A stretch of DNA of 64,000 nucleotides from contig CAZMVB010000019.1 in assembly GCA_964569795.1 (NCBI GenBank), forward strand, positions 1-64,000. Reading direction: 5' to 3'. Below the pieces are notes generated by a model. The model was not told the DNA's origin. It did not search any database and saw nothing but the letters and a program-made list of their open reading frames with translations. Both the position numbers and the translations under genes were made by a program. The stretch comes from JAHJDS01 sp964569795 (lineage in GTDB: Bacteria > Desulfobacterota > Desulfarculia > Desulfarculales > JAHJDS01). Below, one piece after another: positions 1-9,492 of this stretch (within the stretch, counting starts at the first letter, position 1; each line of letters opens with the position of its first letter).

Positions 1-1124
1 GGCCGGTCAAGTCGCCGCTCCAGTTCGTCGGCCAGAAGGGCCGGTCCCTGAGGATCGTGCAGCGGGGCCCCCGGGGCGTCGAAGGCGGACAGCCCCCCCA
101 GGGGCACGATGACGGCCCACGGTCCCGGGGCCTGGTTGCAGGCCTCGGCCAGGACCCCGGCCAGGGCGACCAGCTCGTCCTGGCTGGTCCGGACCACGGT
201 GATGGCCGCGTTGTGGGCGTGGCGGGCCCGGTCCGGCCAGCGCCGGGCCGCCGCGGGACCGGACACCAGAAAATCGACGTTGCCCGGCGCCAGGACGCAG
301 GGCAGTCCCCGGGCCAGGGCCCCCCGGCCCCGGTCGGGACCGGCGTCATAGTCGCCGCCGAAGCGATGATCGCCCAGCTCGTGCAGGGACAGGTCAACCA
401 CGGCCTGGATAAGACCGTCGGCGATCATCTCCTCCATGGCCTGGCCGCCGGCGCCCACGGTATGAAAGGTGAGGACCTCGAAGCCGCGCTCCTCGAGCCC
501 CTGCCGGACGGCCACGGCCGCGGCCTCGGTCGTGCCCAGGGTGGACAGGGCGGCCAGGGGACGGTCCGGTCCGGTCCCGATCCGGGCCCCCTGGACCATG
601 CCGGCCAATGCCAGGGCCCCGTTGGCCAGGATCCTGGTCGTCACCCGGTTCAGCCCGGCCAGATCGCACACGGCGTGGAGCATCATGATGTCCTTGGCGC
701 CGACAAAGGGCCGGGTGTCCCGGGAGGCCATGGTGGTGACCATCACCTTGGGCAGGCCCAGGGGCAGGGCCCGCATCACGGCCGTGCCCAGGGTGGTCCC
801 CATGGAACCGCCCAGGCCGATGACCCCCCTGATCCGGCCGGTCCGGTGAAGTTCCCGGGCGATCTGGGCCGCACCGCGGCACATGACGTCCATGGCCCGA
901 CCCTCGTGTCCAAGGTCCTTGACCCGGTCCAGTTCCATCCCGCCGGCCCGGGCCACCTCCTCCCGGGTGACGGCCGCCGGTATCGGGCTCGTTCCCCGGA
1001 TGCCGCCGTCCAGGATCAGGACCTCGAGACCCTGTGCCCTCAGGCAGTCGGTCACAAAGCCGGTCTCGACCCACTTGGTGTCCATGGTCGCCACCACCAG
1101 CACGCCCGCTTTCGTCTCAGTCAT
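1..1124 (-). CDS. Tm-1-like (UPF0261) ATP-binding domain protein, 3' end cut off
   Basis: These are the first 374 residues of a Tm-1-like/UPF0261 protein; the C-terminus lies beyond the left window edge. The family has an N-terminal Rossmann-like nucleotide-binding half and is named after tomato Tm-1; its bacterial role is not settled. Visible hallmarks are the opening VLVVATMDTK (residues 8-17), the glycine-rich GVIGLGGSMGTT at about 100-111 and DTRPFVGAKDIMML at about 136-149. The ATG at 1124 has GGAG eight bases upstream. It lies 36 bases after addA on the same strand, so it may be the last gene of an addB-addA transcript. Family assignment is firm; function is not. Confidence 0.9.
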   Translation of the reverse strand, partial: MTETKAGVLVVATMDTKWVETGFVTDCLRAQGLEVLILDGGIRGTSPIPAAVTREEVARAGGMELDRVKDLGHEGRAMDVMCRGAAQIARELHRTGRIRGVIGLGGSMGTTLGTAVMRALPLGLPKVMVTTMASRDTRPFVGAKDIMMLHAVCDLAGLNRVTTRILANGALALAGMVQGARIGTGPDRPLAALSTLGTTEAAAVAVRQGLEERGFEVLTFHTVGAGGQAMEEMIADGLIQAVVDLSLHELGDHRFGGDYDAGPDRGRGALARGLPCVLAPGNVDFLVSGPAAARRWPDRARHAHNAAITVVRTSQDELVALAGVLAEACNQAPGPWAVIVPLGGLSAFDAPGAPLHDPQGPALLADELERRLDR

Positions 1125-1160
1125 CACTTCATCTCCGGTTCGGCAAAATCGAGTCCAGGG

Positions 1161-4100
1161 TTAGATGGGTGCCCAACGCCTGAGGGCGGTCAGGTACAGG
1201 CCGGCCCGGACACCGGATTCCCCGACGCCGGCCCGCCGGGCGAGCATGGTCCGGTAGGCCGTAAGCTGGGGCCGGTAGTGGTCCGTCATCTGTCGGACAA
1301 AGGCCTCGACCGGCTCCTCGGGCCCGGGCCGCCCGGTCTTGTAATCGACGATGATCCATTGCCGACCGTCATGGACGGCCAGGTCCAGTTCGCCGGACAG
1401 GATGGCCACCCGTCCCGACTCGTCGCGGACGGCCGCCTCCAGGGGCCATTCCATCCGCCGGGTCCACTTGTCGCTGTAAATCAGGTCGCTCAGGAAATCG
1501 TCGGCCAGGCAGGCCGCCGCCTCGCCCCTGATCTCGTCCGCCTCGGCCTCGGCCTCGGCCGGGCCGTAACCCTCGTGGATCAAGGCCCGAACCACGGCCG
1601 GCCGGTCGGGGAGGGGCCTGCCCCGGGCGGCCGTCTCCAGGAGACGGTGAATGACCGTGCCCCGCCAGGTGGCCGGACCCTCCCGGGGCGAGTCCGCACC
1701 TTGCTCCACCTCGCCTCCCGGAGTCCGATCCTCCTGTCCGGCCAGCTTCGAGGGGGAGACGATCGACCAGGGTGGACGCTGGGGGCAGACGACCAGGGGC
1801 ACGGGAATCTCGGTTTGGGGCTGAGGGGTGGAGATCCGGGGGCGGGGCCGGCTCGGATTCAGGGTCGCCCGCAGGCCGGAACGGGTCGGAAGCTCTTGAT
1901 CCGGGGCGTCCTCGATTTCGAGTCCCTTCAAGCCCTCGTGATCCAGCAGCCAGGTCAGCCAGCTCTTGGCATTAGGGGCGGCCAGGCCGTTTTCACCGGC
2001 CTTGAGCGGACCGCTCAGGTGCAGCTCGCGCCGGGCCCGGGTGGCGGCCACGTAGAACAGGCGCCTGGATTCGCCCAGCCTCCGGGACTTTTCGATCTCC
2101 CGGAGCAGGCTGTAGAGGGGATCGCCGCCCTTGACCCTCCGGTCCGGGGCCACGGCCAGCAGGTGCTCGCTCCGGCCGGGCAGGCGGACGGCCAGATAGG
2201 GCGGCGTGTCGTTCCGGCCCCCGCCCAGGACGTCGCGGCCCAGGTCGGGCAGGAAGACGACATCGAACTCGAGGCCTTTGGCGCCGTGAATGGTCATCAT
2301 CTGGACCGGCGAGTCGGCCGTGGCCGGGTCCTCGGGCTGCCAGGCCGTGTCCAGCCGGGCCTCGAAGGCGCGCAGGGTCCGGTGGGGGCCGGTTGCCTGG
2401 ACCGAGGCCAGAAGGTCGATCAGGGCCCGGCAGTTCTCGACCCCGGCCGGGCCGGAGAGGCGGGCGGTCAGGCGCGGACCGTCCAGTCCCAGCCAGGCCT
2501 CCTCGACCACCTCGGCCAGGGGCCGGCGGCCCAGTTGGGCCCGGGCCAGATCCATCACCTGTCGGACCCGGGCCAGACGGTCGTCGGTCAGGGCGGCCGT
2601 CTCGATCCGGCGACTCCAGGGCCCGGGTTCGTCGCCCCCGCCGGCGGCATCCCGGACCTGAACCAGATCGCTCAGTTCGAACCAGGACCACGGCGCGCGC
2701 AGCAGACCGGCCCAGGCCAGGTCGTCGTGGGGCCGGACCACGGCCCGGGCCAGATTGACCAGGTGCCGGCCCTCGACCGTGTCCATGAGCCTGAGTCCCT
2801 CCCTGAGCCGGACCTTGACCCCGGCCCGCCTCAGGGCCGCCAGGTACATCGGCAGGTGGGTCCGGGCCTGAAGCAAAACGCCGATACTCTCGGGGGGATC
2901 CGGACCGTTGACCAGGCCGGCCACAACGGCGGCCAGCCAGGCGGCCTCGGCCCCGCGGGCGTCCGGAATCAGATCACCGGCCCGGAACAACGAGAGCGTC
3001 ACTTGGCCGGATTCACCGGCGTGATCCGGGGCCGGTGCTCCGGGCTGGAACTCGACCTCGTCGGCCTCGGGCTGGGGCGCGGCCATGACCGTCCGGCCGA
3101 AGAGATCGTTGACCCAGTCGATCAGATCCGGGGCGCTGCGGAAGTTGGTGGTCAACTGCAGGGGATCGAGACGCAGGTGACCGTGGTGGGGCAGGGGGAT
3201 GCCCTCCCGGCCGGCCTGGACGAACAGTCCCACCTCGGCCTTGCGAAAGGCGTAAATGGACTGCTTGGGATCGCCGACCACGAACACCGTCCGGCCGTCC
3301 CCCGGCTCCCAGCCGAGGCACATCCGCCGGACGAGATCCCACTGCCGCCGCGAGGTGTCCTGGAACTCGTCCACCAGCAGGTGCTGGATCCGGTAGTCCA
3401 GGAAGAGCTGGAGGTCGGTCGGGGCGTCCTCGTCAAAGAGCCGCAGGGCCGCCTCCTCCAGGGCGACGTAATCCAGGGCGGACCGGGTCCGCAGTTCATC
3501 ACGAAAAGCCTCGACCGCGGTCCCGGACAAGAGCAGCAGGTCCCCCAGCAGGGAAACCGTGGAGGTTGTCAGCGTTTCGGCCTCTGACCGGGGCGGGAGG
3601 GCGCGAATGCGCTGCAGGGCCCGGGCCACCGCCGAATCGAGGTCTTTTATCCGGTCCGCCCATGAGGCCCGGTCGAATCGAGCCGTGACATCCTTCTTGA
3701 AAAACGACCGGCGCGGCGCTCCGTTCTGGTTCAGCAAAAAGGCGGCCATACCCTGCCAGAGCGGGAGGTCGCTCCAGGCGTCGCCCGGTAGGCCCGCGGG
3801 CCAGGCATCCGCGATTGGTGCATCGATTTCCCTCAAATGGGCGGCCAGGCTCGGCCATCTTCGGCCCAGAGAGGTTTGGCAAAATAATTCTCCCAATAAT
3901 TTCAGCCGGGCGGTGACCATTGATTCCAGGCGGTCGATCAAGGCCGCCTGGAGGGAGCCCGGATCGCCCGCCTGGTCATACAGATCGGCCGTCAGGTCGC
4001 GGCGCTGGATCATATTGTCCAGTTCCTCGACCAGTCTCGGCAGCCGGTTGTCCAGTCTGAGGAGCCAATGCGTCAGGGCCAGCCGCCGCGGATCGTCCGG

Positions 4101-4598
4101 GGCGCGGCGGGAGACCTCCCGGCAGAAGCGGTCCGCGACCCGGCGGCTGACCAGGGGCTGGTCGGCCTCGTCCAGGATGGAGGTCCCCAGCCCGGCCCCG
4201 GATTCCAGGGGCGCGGCCTGGATCAGCCGGTGGCAGAACCCGTGAAAGGTGGTGATCCGCAGGCCGTCTGGCGTGCCCAGTTCGGCCTCCTTGTCGCCGT
4301 GGCGGGCCCAGACAGCACGGCCCAGCCGCAACATGGTCTCGTCCCAGTCGCCTACCGCTTCGGCCCCCAGGCGGGCCCGCCGCAACACGTCAAAGCACCG
4401 CTGGGACATTTCCCCGGCGGCCTTGGTGGTGAAGGTCAGGGCCAGGATCTGGGCGGGGTGCTCGACCTGGCCCAGCAGTTTCAGGAAGCGGGCCGCCAGG
4501 AGCGCGGTCTTGCCCGAGCCGGCCGGGGCCTCGACGTGATACGACCGGGAGGTGTCCAGGGCCCGGGCCCGGTCCGCGGCGTCCGGCAGTGCGGTCAC
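1161..4598 (-). CDS. addA: AddA-type UvrD-family helicase-nuclease (double-strand break repair)
   Basis: Large ATP-dependent helicase/exonuclease subunit that processes double-strand DNA ends with AddB. About 1145 residues. Helicase motifs are present in order: Walker A APAGSGKT at residues 24-31, DEFQDT at about 410, GDPKQSIYAFRKAE, MTIHGAKGLEFDVVFLPDLG, and TRARRELHLSG. The C-terminal PD-(D/E)XK nuclease shows GELDLAVHD and then IIVDYKTG near residue 1084. I chose the GTG at 4598: it overlaps the addB stop as GTGA and has GGAGG seven bases upstream. An ATG 57 bases earlier (4655) is in frame but lies deeper inside addB. Overlap with addB implies translational coupling. Confidence 0.93.
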   Translation of the reverse strand: MTALPDAADRARALDTSRSYHVEAPAGSGKTALLAARFLKLLGQVEHPAQILALTFTTKAAGEMSQRCFDVLRRARLGAEAVGDWDETMLRLGRAVWARHGDKEAELGTPDGLRITTFHGFCHRLIQAAPLESGAGLGTSILDEADQPLVSRRVADRFCREVSRRAPDDPRRLALTHWLLRLDNRLPRLVEELDNMIQRRDLTADLYDQAGDPGSLQAALIDRLESMVTARLKLLGELFCQTSLGRRWPSLAAHLREIDAPIADAWPAGLPGDAWSDLPLWQGMAAFLLNQNGAPRRSFFKKDVTARFDRASWADRIKDLDSAVARALQRIRALPPRSEAETLTTSTVSLLGDLLLLSGTAVEAFRDELRTRSALDYVALEEAALRLFDEDAPTDLQLFLDYRIQHLLVDEFQDTSRRQWDLVRRMCLGWEPGDGRTVFVVGDPKQSIYAFRKAEVGLFVQAGREGIPLPHHGHLRLDPLQLTTNFRSAPDLIDWVNDLFGRTVMAAPQPEADEVEFQPGAPAPDHAGESGQVTLSLFRAGDLIPDARGAEAAWLAAVVAGLVNGPDPPESIGVLLQARTHLPMYLAALRRAGVKVRLREGLRLMDTVEGRHLVNLARAVVRPHDDLAWAGLLRAPWSWFELSDLVQVRDAAGGGDEPGPWSRRIETAALTDDRLARVRQVMDLARAQLGRRPLAEVVEEAWLGLDGPRLTARLSGPAGVENCRALIDLLASVQATGPHRTLRAFEARLDTAWQPEDPATADSPVQMMTIHGAKGLEFDVVFLPDLGRDVLGGGRNDTPPYLAVRLPGRSEHLLAVAPDRRVKGGDPLYSLLREIEKSRRLGESRRLFYVAATRARRELHLSGPLKAGENGLAAPNAKSWLTWLLDHEGLKGLEIEDAPDQELPTRSGLRATLNPSRPRPRISTPQPQTEIPVPLVVCPQRPPWSIVSPSKLAGQEDRTPGGEVEQGADSPREGPATWRGTVIHRLLETAARGRPLPDRPAVVRALIHEGYGPAEAEAEADEIRGEAAACLADDFLSDLIYSDKWTRRMEWPLEAAVRDESGRVAILSGELDLAVHDGRQWIIVDYKTGRPGPEEPVEAFVRQMTDHYRPQLTAYRTMLARRAGVGESGVRAGLYLTALRRWAPI

Positions 4599-7249
4599 GA
4601 CCGGTCCTCCCGGTCCCCGGGGGGACACAGCAGCCAATAGGGGCACTGCTGACACGTCTTTTCCGGGTCCTTGGCCGTACTCGGCCGGGCCGGGTACTGG
4701 CCTTCATGCAGGGGCGCGAACAACTCCCCCAAAAAACGCAGCAGTTCCTGACCCACAGCCGACCAGTCCCCGGCGCTACGGTCCAGCAGTTTGGGGAGGA
4801 CGTTCTTGACCGAAGACAGATCAAAATAGGCGGCCCTGATTTCGCCGCACCGGGCCGCCTCCCGGCCGGACTCGGGCAGGTCGCAGGCGCCCTGACCCAG
4901 GGCCTCGACATAGGCCGGCAGTTGGGGCGCCTGGAGGCGGTCGAAGACGTCCGGGCCGCTGGGGACCTGACCGGTCTTGTAGTCCCAGCAGAGCAGGCCC
5001 TCCTGGTCATGGAGGTCGATCCGGTCGATCCGTCCGGTGAGGCTGAGGCCGGCCCCGGGCACGGCCAGGTCGGTAAACTTCACCTCCTCGGCGATGGTTT
5101 TCCAGCCCTGCCGGCAATGGTCCCGCTCGATCTCGAGCCATTGCCGCAGCACCCCGGGATCGTCCAGCCAGCGCGACCGCTCCACCAGCCAGGCCGGATC
5201 GTCCAAGCGCCGGCCCAGGACCTGGTCCACGCACTCGACCAGGAGCCGCTCGGCCTCGGTCGAATCCAGATTCAGTTGTTCCTGGCGCAGGCGGCTGGTG
5301 AAGACCTGCAACACCCGATGCAGGACACTGCCCCGCTCCCGGGGCGTGACGCCTGATTCGGGCTCTTCCAGGGGCGCCAGGCCCAGAATCACCTGGGCCA
5401 GGAACATGGCCGGGCAGGTCAGGGCCGTGTCCAGGACCGTGACCGGAATCGTCTTCGGGACCAGGCCCGGGGCGGGGCGGTCGACGAAGTCTGGTCGGCT
5501 CTCGGCCCGGCCTTGCCAGCCGTCACGAAAAACCCTGGCCCGCAGCCAGGCCGGATCGGGCCTAAGCCAGGGCGCGACCCTGACCCGGTCCGTGTCGCCC
5601 GGCCAGAAGATCGAGGCCGGCAGCGGCTCCTCGCCCTCGTGCTCGGGGCGGGTGAGGATCACCTGGCGGGCCCCGGCTGAAATGACCTGGAGGGTCCTCT
5701 GGGAAAACAGAAACTCGCTCGCCGGCGTCTGGCCCAGGATCAGGGACCGTTCGGCCGGACTGAGCAGGGGCAGGGGCCTGACCGGGCGGGGCCACGACCG
5801 GCCGTCCAGGCCCAGGACGAACAAAAGGTCAAAGACCAGTCCCCGGGCCTCCTCGGGCAGCAAGACCTGGACCCCGGCCCGCTCGGTGCCTTCCGGAGGC
5901 GCCGGTTTTTTTTGCAGGGCCGCCTCGAGCCAGTCCAGAAAACCCTGGCGGTCGGTGAGAAGGCCCCCCAGGTCCCGGGCCAGTCCGGTCAAAACCTGGT
6001 CCAGGGCGTTGTGGTCGGCCCGGTCATCCTCGGGCGGGTCGAACCCGAGTTCGGCCCAGACCTGACGGAGATTTTGGATCCAGGCGGCCAGGGGCCGCGT
6101 TCCGCCGTCCAGGAGGGGGCCCAGGACCGCGTCCAGGGGGCGTCCTTCGGGCCCCGGTCGCAGCCTGGCGGCCTGGGTCTTGTCCAGGACGCCCAGAAGG
6201 TCCCGGACCGAGCCGAAGGCGTCCCGGGCGCGCCAGACGCGGTCCGCCAGGAGCCGGTCCGTAACAGACTCGGGCCAGGCGGTGAAGTCGGGTGAACCGA
6301 TCAGGTCCAGCAGATCGTCGGGGTCAACCGGCCGGGCCGCGGCCCGAAGCGGGGCCAGGCCGGCCCGGACCAGGGGCCGCTCGGCCAGGGTCAGCCGCGG
6401 CGTGGGCCGGAAAAAATACTCGTCCCCGTTGGGCCCCAGGACCTGACTCAAGGCCCGCTCGACCAGGGCTCCGTATTTAGTCGCCTCCGGAATGACCAGC
6501 CCGATCCGGTCGAGGGCCGTCTCCCGGGCGGCCCGAACCACCTGGCCCGCCACCCAGAAGACCTCCTGTTCCCGGTCGGTCAGGGCCACGGCCGGACCGG
6601 TGAAGCGTTCGACGGCCGGCATGGTCAGCCGGGTGAGTCGGCCGCGACCGGCCAGGGCCCTCCGGACCGCGTCCTCCGAGGCCGAGGGAAAGTCGAATCC
6701 GGCCCAGACGATTTCGTCGGGCGGGGCCAGGTCGCCCGCGCGCAGGCCCCGGGCCGCCAGACCCAGGAGGCGGGCCGGATGAAACAGGCCGGCCCGGTCC
6801 AGAACGTCATCCAGTTGCTGGGACAGGCGCCGCCGCCACTGGACCAGGGGCGAGGCGGGGTCCGTGGCCGGCCGGTCGCCGGCGTGCTCGGCCAGGACGG
6901 TATAGGCCTGATCCAGGGCCTGGACCAGGGGCGGCCCGGACAAAAGATCGCCGGGCGGGGGATCGTCCTCGATCAGTCGGGTCCACTGGCGCCAGAGAAA
7001 GTAATCCGGGGCCGGCCAGCGTTCGGGCCAGGCGGCAGTCCACAGCTCATGGGCCCAGGCCCGCAGGGACCTGACCGCGGCCCGCTCCCAGCCACCGCGG
7101 CCCCCGCCCAGTCGCCCGGCCCGCCACCGCTCCCCCAGGGCCCGGGCCAGGCGGGGCGTGCCCACCAGGACCACGGCCCCCTCCCGGGCGGCGGCCAGGA
7201 TTTCGGCCTGAAACCCGTCGGCCGGACACGAGAAGTCAGGGGAAGCCAT
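4595..7249 (-). CDS. addB: AddB-type nuclease subunit with iron-sulfur staple
   Basis: Partner of AddA in the AddAB end-resection complex; AddB recognises Chi and degrades one strand. It has 884 residues. The C-terminal nuclease domain shows GRIDRIDLHD followed by LLCWDYKTG. The four cysteines of the [4Fe-4S] staple known from Bacillus AddB are visible: C612 in LTCPAMFLAQ and the triad C866-x2-C869-x5-C875. A degenerate N-terminal helicase-like domain begins VVLVGTPRLARALGERW. The ATG at 7249 has no clear ribosome-binding site; a TTGACA on this strand (7285-7280) is followed by only a poor -10, so the transcript leader would be very short. First gene of the minus-strand addB-addA set. Confidence 0.92.
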   Translation of the reverse strand: MASPDFSCPADGFQAEILAAAREGAVVLVGTPRLARALGERWRAGRLGGGRGGWERAAVRSLRAWAHELWTAAWPERWPAPDYFLWRQWTRLIEDDPPPGDLLSGPPLVQALDQAYTVLAEHAGDRPATDPASPLVQWRRRLSQQLDDVLDRAGLFHPARLLGLAARGLRAGDLAPPDEIVWAGFDFPSASEDAVRRALAGRGRLTRLTMPAVERFTGPAVALTDREQEVFWVAGQVVRAARETALDRIGLVIPEATKYGALVERALSQVLGPNGDEYFFRPTPRLTLAERPLVRAGLAPLRAAARPVDPDDLLDLIGSPDFTAWPESVTDRLLADRVWRARDAFGSVRDLLGVLDKTQAARLRPGPEGRPLDAVLGPLLDGGTRPLAAWIQNLRQVWAELGFDPPEDDRADHNALDQVLTGLARDLGGLLTDRQGFLDWLEAALQKKPAPPEGTERAGVQVLLPEEARGLVFDLLFVLGLDGRSWPRPVRPLPLLSPAERSLILGQTPASEFLFSQRTLQVISAGARQVILTRPEHEGEEPLPASIFWPGDTDRVRVAPWLRPDPAWLRARVFRDGWQGRAESRPDFVDRPAPGLVPKTIPVTVLDTALTCPAMFLAQVILGLAPLEEPESGVTPRERGSVLHRVLQVFTSRLRQEQLNLDSTEAERLLVECVDQVLGRRLDDPAWLVERSRWLDDPGVLRQWLEIERDHCRQGWKTIAEEVKFTDLAVPGAGLSLTGRIDRIDLHDQEGLLCWDYKTGQVPSGPDVFDRLQAPQLPAYVEALGQGACDLPESGREAARCGEIRAAYFDLSSVKNVLPKLLDRSAGDWSAVGQELLRFLGELFAPLHEGQYPARPSTAKDPEKTCQQCPYWLLCPPGDREDRS

Positions 7250-7290
7250 ACGGTTTTCATGTCACACACCTTTCCCGGGTGTCAAGGCGC

Positions 7291-7319
7291 TTGATCGACC
7301 GCCCGGGGGCGGGTATGAT
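7291..7319 (+). promoter_or_regulatory. sigma-70-type promoter for the rdgC pair
   Basis: TTGATC (7291-7296), 17 bases, then TATGAT (7314-7319). It lies in the intergenic region divergent from addB and about 50 bases before the ATG at 7369. Confidence 0.6.
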
Positions 7320-7368
7320 GAACGACGCCCACCACCCGTATCGCCACGGGCCTGGGCCAGGAGAGGAC

Positions 7369-7977
7369 ATGTCGCTGCTTGACGGATCATTCGCCCTGAG
7401 TCGCTACCGGCTCGAACAAGACCCGCCGGCCGAGTTCTGGCCGGATATCAGGGATCGGGTGGGCCGGTTCACCCTGAGAGACCTGGAGGAGACCGGGGCC
7501 GAGCAGGGCCTGGGCTGGGTGGACGCGGCCGACCCCTTCGGCCCGAACGGCCCCGGGCCGAGCCTGGGACCGTTCGTGGTCCTGGGCCTCAGGCACGACA
7601 CCCGGGTGGTGCCCCCGGCCGTGCTCCGCCGGTACCTGGAACTGGCCCGGCGCGCCCGGCCCGCCGACAAACCGGCCCCGCCCTCGGCCCTGAAGGATTT
7701 GAAGGACCGGGTCGGGGCCGAACTGCGCCGCCGGATGCCGGTCACCACCCGGGTGGTCCAGGTGGTCTGGGACACGGACACCGGGGTCATCTGGCTGGGC
7801 GCGGCCACCAACAAGTGGCGCCAGATGTTCGAGGACCTGTTCATCAAGACCTTTGACCTGATCCCGGTCCTCCAGGCCCCGCCGATCCTGGCCGGCCGCC
7901 TCCGGCCGGACTGGCATGAGGACGATCTGCTTCGACTGACCCCGGCCAACCTGGCCCGGATCGTGGAGGCCCGGTGA
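7369..7977 (+). CDS. rdgC: RdgC-like recombination-associated protein, N-terminal half
   Basis: RdgC is a ring-shaped DNA-binding protein that limits RecA loading. This 202-residue product parallels the first two thirds of E. coli RdgC (303 residues): a start with LSRYRL, a GWVDAADP segment, VVLGLRHDTRVVPPAVLRRYLE, LKDLKDRVGAELRRRMP and VWDTDTGVIWLGAATNK. The ATG at 7369 is preferred because GGAGAGG stands just upstream; an in-frame start at 7279 has no such site. The stop overlaps the next gene as ATGA, and that gene resembles the missing C-terminal part, so the protein appears to be split over two coupled genes. No frameshift error is obvious. Confidence 0.72.
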   Translation: MSLLDGSFALSRYRLEQDPPAEFWPDIRDRVGRFTLRDLEETGAEQGLGWVDAADPFGPNGPGPSLGPFVVLGLRHDTRVVPPAVLRRYLELARRARPADKPAPPSALKDLKDRVGAELRRRMPVTTRVVQVVWDTDTGVIWLGAATNKWRQMFEDLFIKTFDLIPVLQAPPILAGRLRPDWHEDDLLRLTPANLARIVEAR

Positions 7978-8486
7978 TGGACCTGGTGGCGGCCGTCAAG
8001 CGCCTGGATTTCCTGGGCCAGGAGTTTCTGAGCTGGCTGTGGTTCGTCGCCGAGCGGGAAGGGGGAATGGTCCGTCTGCCCGACGGGTCCCCGGTCGAGA
8101 TCGAACCGATCAATCAGGTGACCCTGTCCTCGGGGCAGGGCCCGGCCGGTTTCACCGTGGCCTGCCGGGGTCGCCAGGCGGCCGGACCCGAGGCCCGCGA
8201 GGCCCTGCGCCAGGGACGACGGGTCACCCGGGCCGGTTTCCTGATCCGGACCGAGGACGCGGCCTGGCAGGTGACCATCGACGCCGCCACTTTGTCGTTG
8301 ACCGGGGTCCGACCCGCGCCCGATCCCGATTCGGACGACGCCGACCCGCTGGATCGCCTGCTCGGGATCAGGGACCTGGTGAAAATCATCGAGGGGATGT
8401 TCGGGATGTTCCTGGACGTCCGCCTGGACGAGCGCTGGGAGGCCGAGGAACTGCCGGCCCTGCGCCGCTGGATCGCCCTGGATTGA
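7974..8486 (+). CDS. RdgC-like C-terminal half (companion protein)
   Basis: A 170-residue product starting at an ATGA overlap with the upstream RdgC-like gene. It begins with a FLGQEFLSWLWF motif of the kind found in some RdgC proteins. The segment ALRQGRRVTRAGFLIR then AWQVTIDAATLSLTGVRP parallels the E. coli RdgC stretch with HIEAGKVVTKLAL and a final beta-rich domain. It has no recognised enzyme motif. The simplest reading is a two-subunit RdgC; an independent partner protein is possible. The alignment is made by eye. Confidence 0.55.
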   Translation: MMDLVAAVKRLDFLGQEFLSWLWFVAEREGGMVRLPDGSPVEIEPINQVTLSSGQGPAGFTVACRGRQAAGPEAREALRQGRRVTRAGFLIRTEDAAWQVTIDAATLSLTGVRPAPDPDSDDADPLDRLLGIRDLVKIIEGMFGMFLDVRLDERWEAEELPALRRWIALD

Positions 8487-8496
8487 CATTTACGCC

Positions 8497-8525
8497 TTGA
8501 CCTGAATTGACCCTCCAACTACAAT
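8497..8525 (+). promoter_or_regulatory. sigma-70-type promoter
   Basis: TTGACC (8497-8502), 17-base spacer, TACAAT (8520-8525), 33 bases before the ATG at 8559. Good match to consensus. Confidence 0.65.
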
Positions 8526-8558
8526 TAATCTGGAATAGTTTTGACTCGGGGAGAAAGA

Positions 8559-9425
8559 ATGGCCAACGCCAGTTCGGCCACCGTGCCCTGGAGGGCGGTT
8601 CAAGCGGTGCTCAATAACCGGGGGCATTACGGTCTGCCGCGGGAGTCGATGACCCTCCTCGGACCGACCCGCCAGCCGGGCGATTTTCCCCTGACCGAGG
8701 GCGAGATCGCCGCAAAGATAGCCGCCGGCGAACCCCGGGTCGGCGCGGACCCCAAGATCCTGACCCCCGAGCAGGAGGCCGAGTACGTCCGGAACTATCA
8801 ATATCTGGCCGGCAAGCTGACGCCCCAGGAAATCGAGGCCCGGATGGCCGAGGAGGACACCCGGGCCCGACAGGCCGAAGAGGCCGTGCTCCGGGCCCGG
8901 GACGAGCAGTTGGCCGAACGGAACCGGGTCCGGGATCAGGAGATTCGGGACGATATACTGCACGAGCGGCGGGCCGAGGAGACCTTTGTCAATCAGCAAC
9001 TGGCCAGTCAGGCCCTCTTCGAGGCCAAGGCCCAGGAGCATGTCACCAAGGAGGAAGAGGCCCGGCGCAAGGCGACGCTCCTCAGCCAGGAGGAGATGGA
9101 TCGGGCCAACGTCGAGGCCCAGCAGCGGGAGGAAAAAACCAGGGCGGAACTGGCCGCCCGGGCCCGCGAGGAAATGGGAAACCCGGACATCGAGCAGATC
9201 CGCCGTTTCGGCTTCGCCTTCCGCGAGGCCCAGCCCTCGTCCATCCAGTTCGACGCCTGGGGCGGGGCCAAGGGCATCGAACAGGCCCGGACCGAGGAAA
9301 TCCGGGACTGGGAAACGGCCAAGGCCGAGGGCGTCCCGCCCGGTCCGGCCACGGGTGAGATACCTCGCCCCCAGACCTTGAAAGATATTTTTCTCCCCGG
9401 GGAAATCGTAGACACTTTTGCTTGA
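8559..9425 (+). CDS. Conserved-looking coiled-coil protein of unknown function
   Basis: 288 residues, not recognised. After about 80 mixed residues (PLTEGEIAAKIAAGEPRVG) come about 140 residues dominated by Glu, Ala, Arg and Gln (ARMAEEDTRARQAEEAVLR and onward), which should form a long charged coiled coil. The tail is short and mixed (FGFAFREAQPSSIQFDAWGG). No signal peptide or membrane segment is seen. The ATG at 8559 has GGGGAGAA upstream; a TTG at 8541 is less likely. It has its own promoter and is closed by a strong terminator, so it is probably a single-gene unit. A structural or scaffolding role is only a guess. Confidence 0.75.
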   Translation: MANASSATVPWRAVQAVLNNRGHYGLPRESMTLLGPTRQPGDFPLTEGEIAAKIAAGEPRVGADPKILTPEQEAEYVRNYQYLAGKLTPQEIEARMAEEDTRARQAEEAVLRARDEQLAERNRVRDQEIRDDILHERRAEETFVNQQLASQALFEAKAQEHVTKEEEARRKATLLSQEEMDRANVEAQQREEKTRAELAARAREEMGNPDIEQIRRFGFAFREAQPSSIQFDAWGGAKGIEQARTEEIRDWETAKAEGVPPGPATGEIPRPQTLKDIFLPGEIVDTFA

Positions 9426-9470
9426 CCGTGACGGCCGCCCCTGGTTGTTAGGCGGCCGCCGGTCTTTTTT
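9424..9470 (+). terminator. Rho-independent terminator
   Basis: Stem CGGCCGCC (9432-9439) pairs with GGCGGCCG (9451-9458), extended by GACCG (9424-9428) with CGGTC (9460-9464), followed by six T (9465-9470). Confidence 0.9.
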
Positions 9471-9492
9471 ATGTCAGGTTGGAGGTCACGCC

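Noticed and set aside
57..3587. 1176-codon open frame on the plus strand
   Set aside because: It runs antisense to the Tm-1-like gene and addA, is Gly/Pro/Gln-rich without domains, and is a shadow caused by high G+C.
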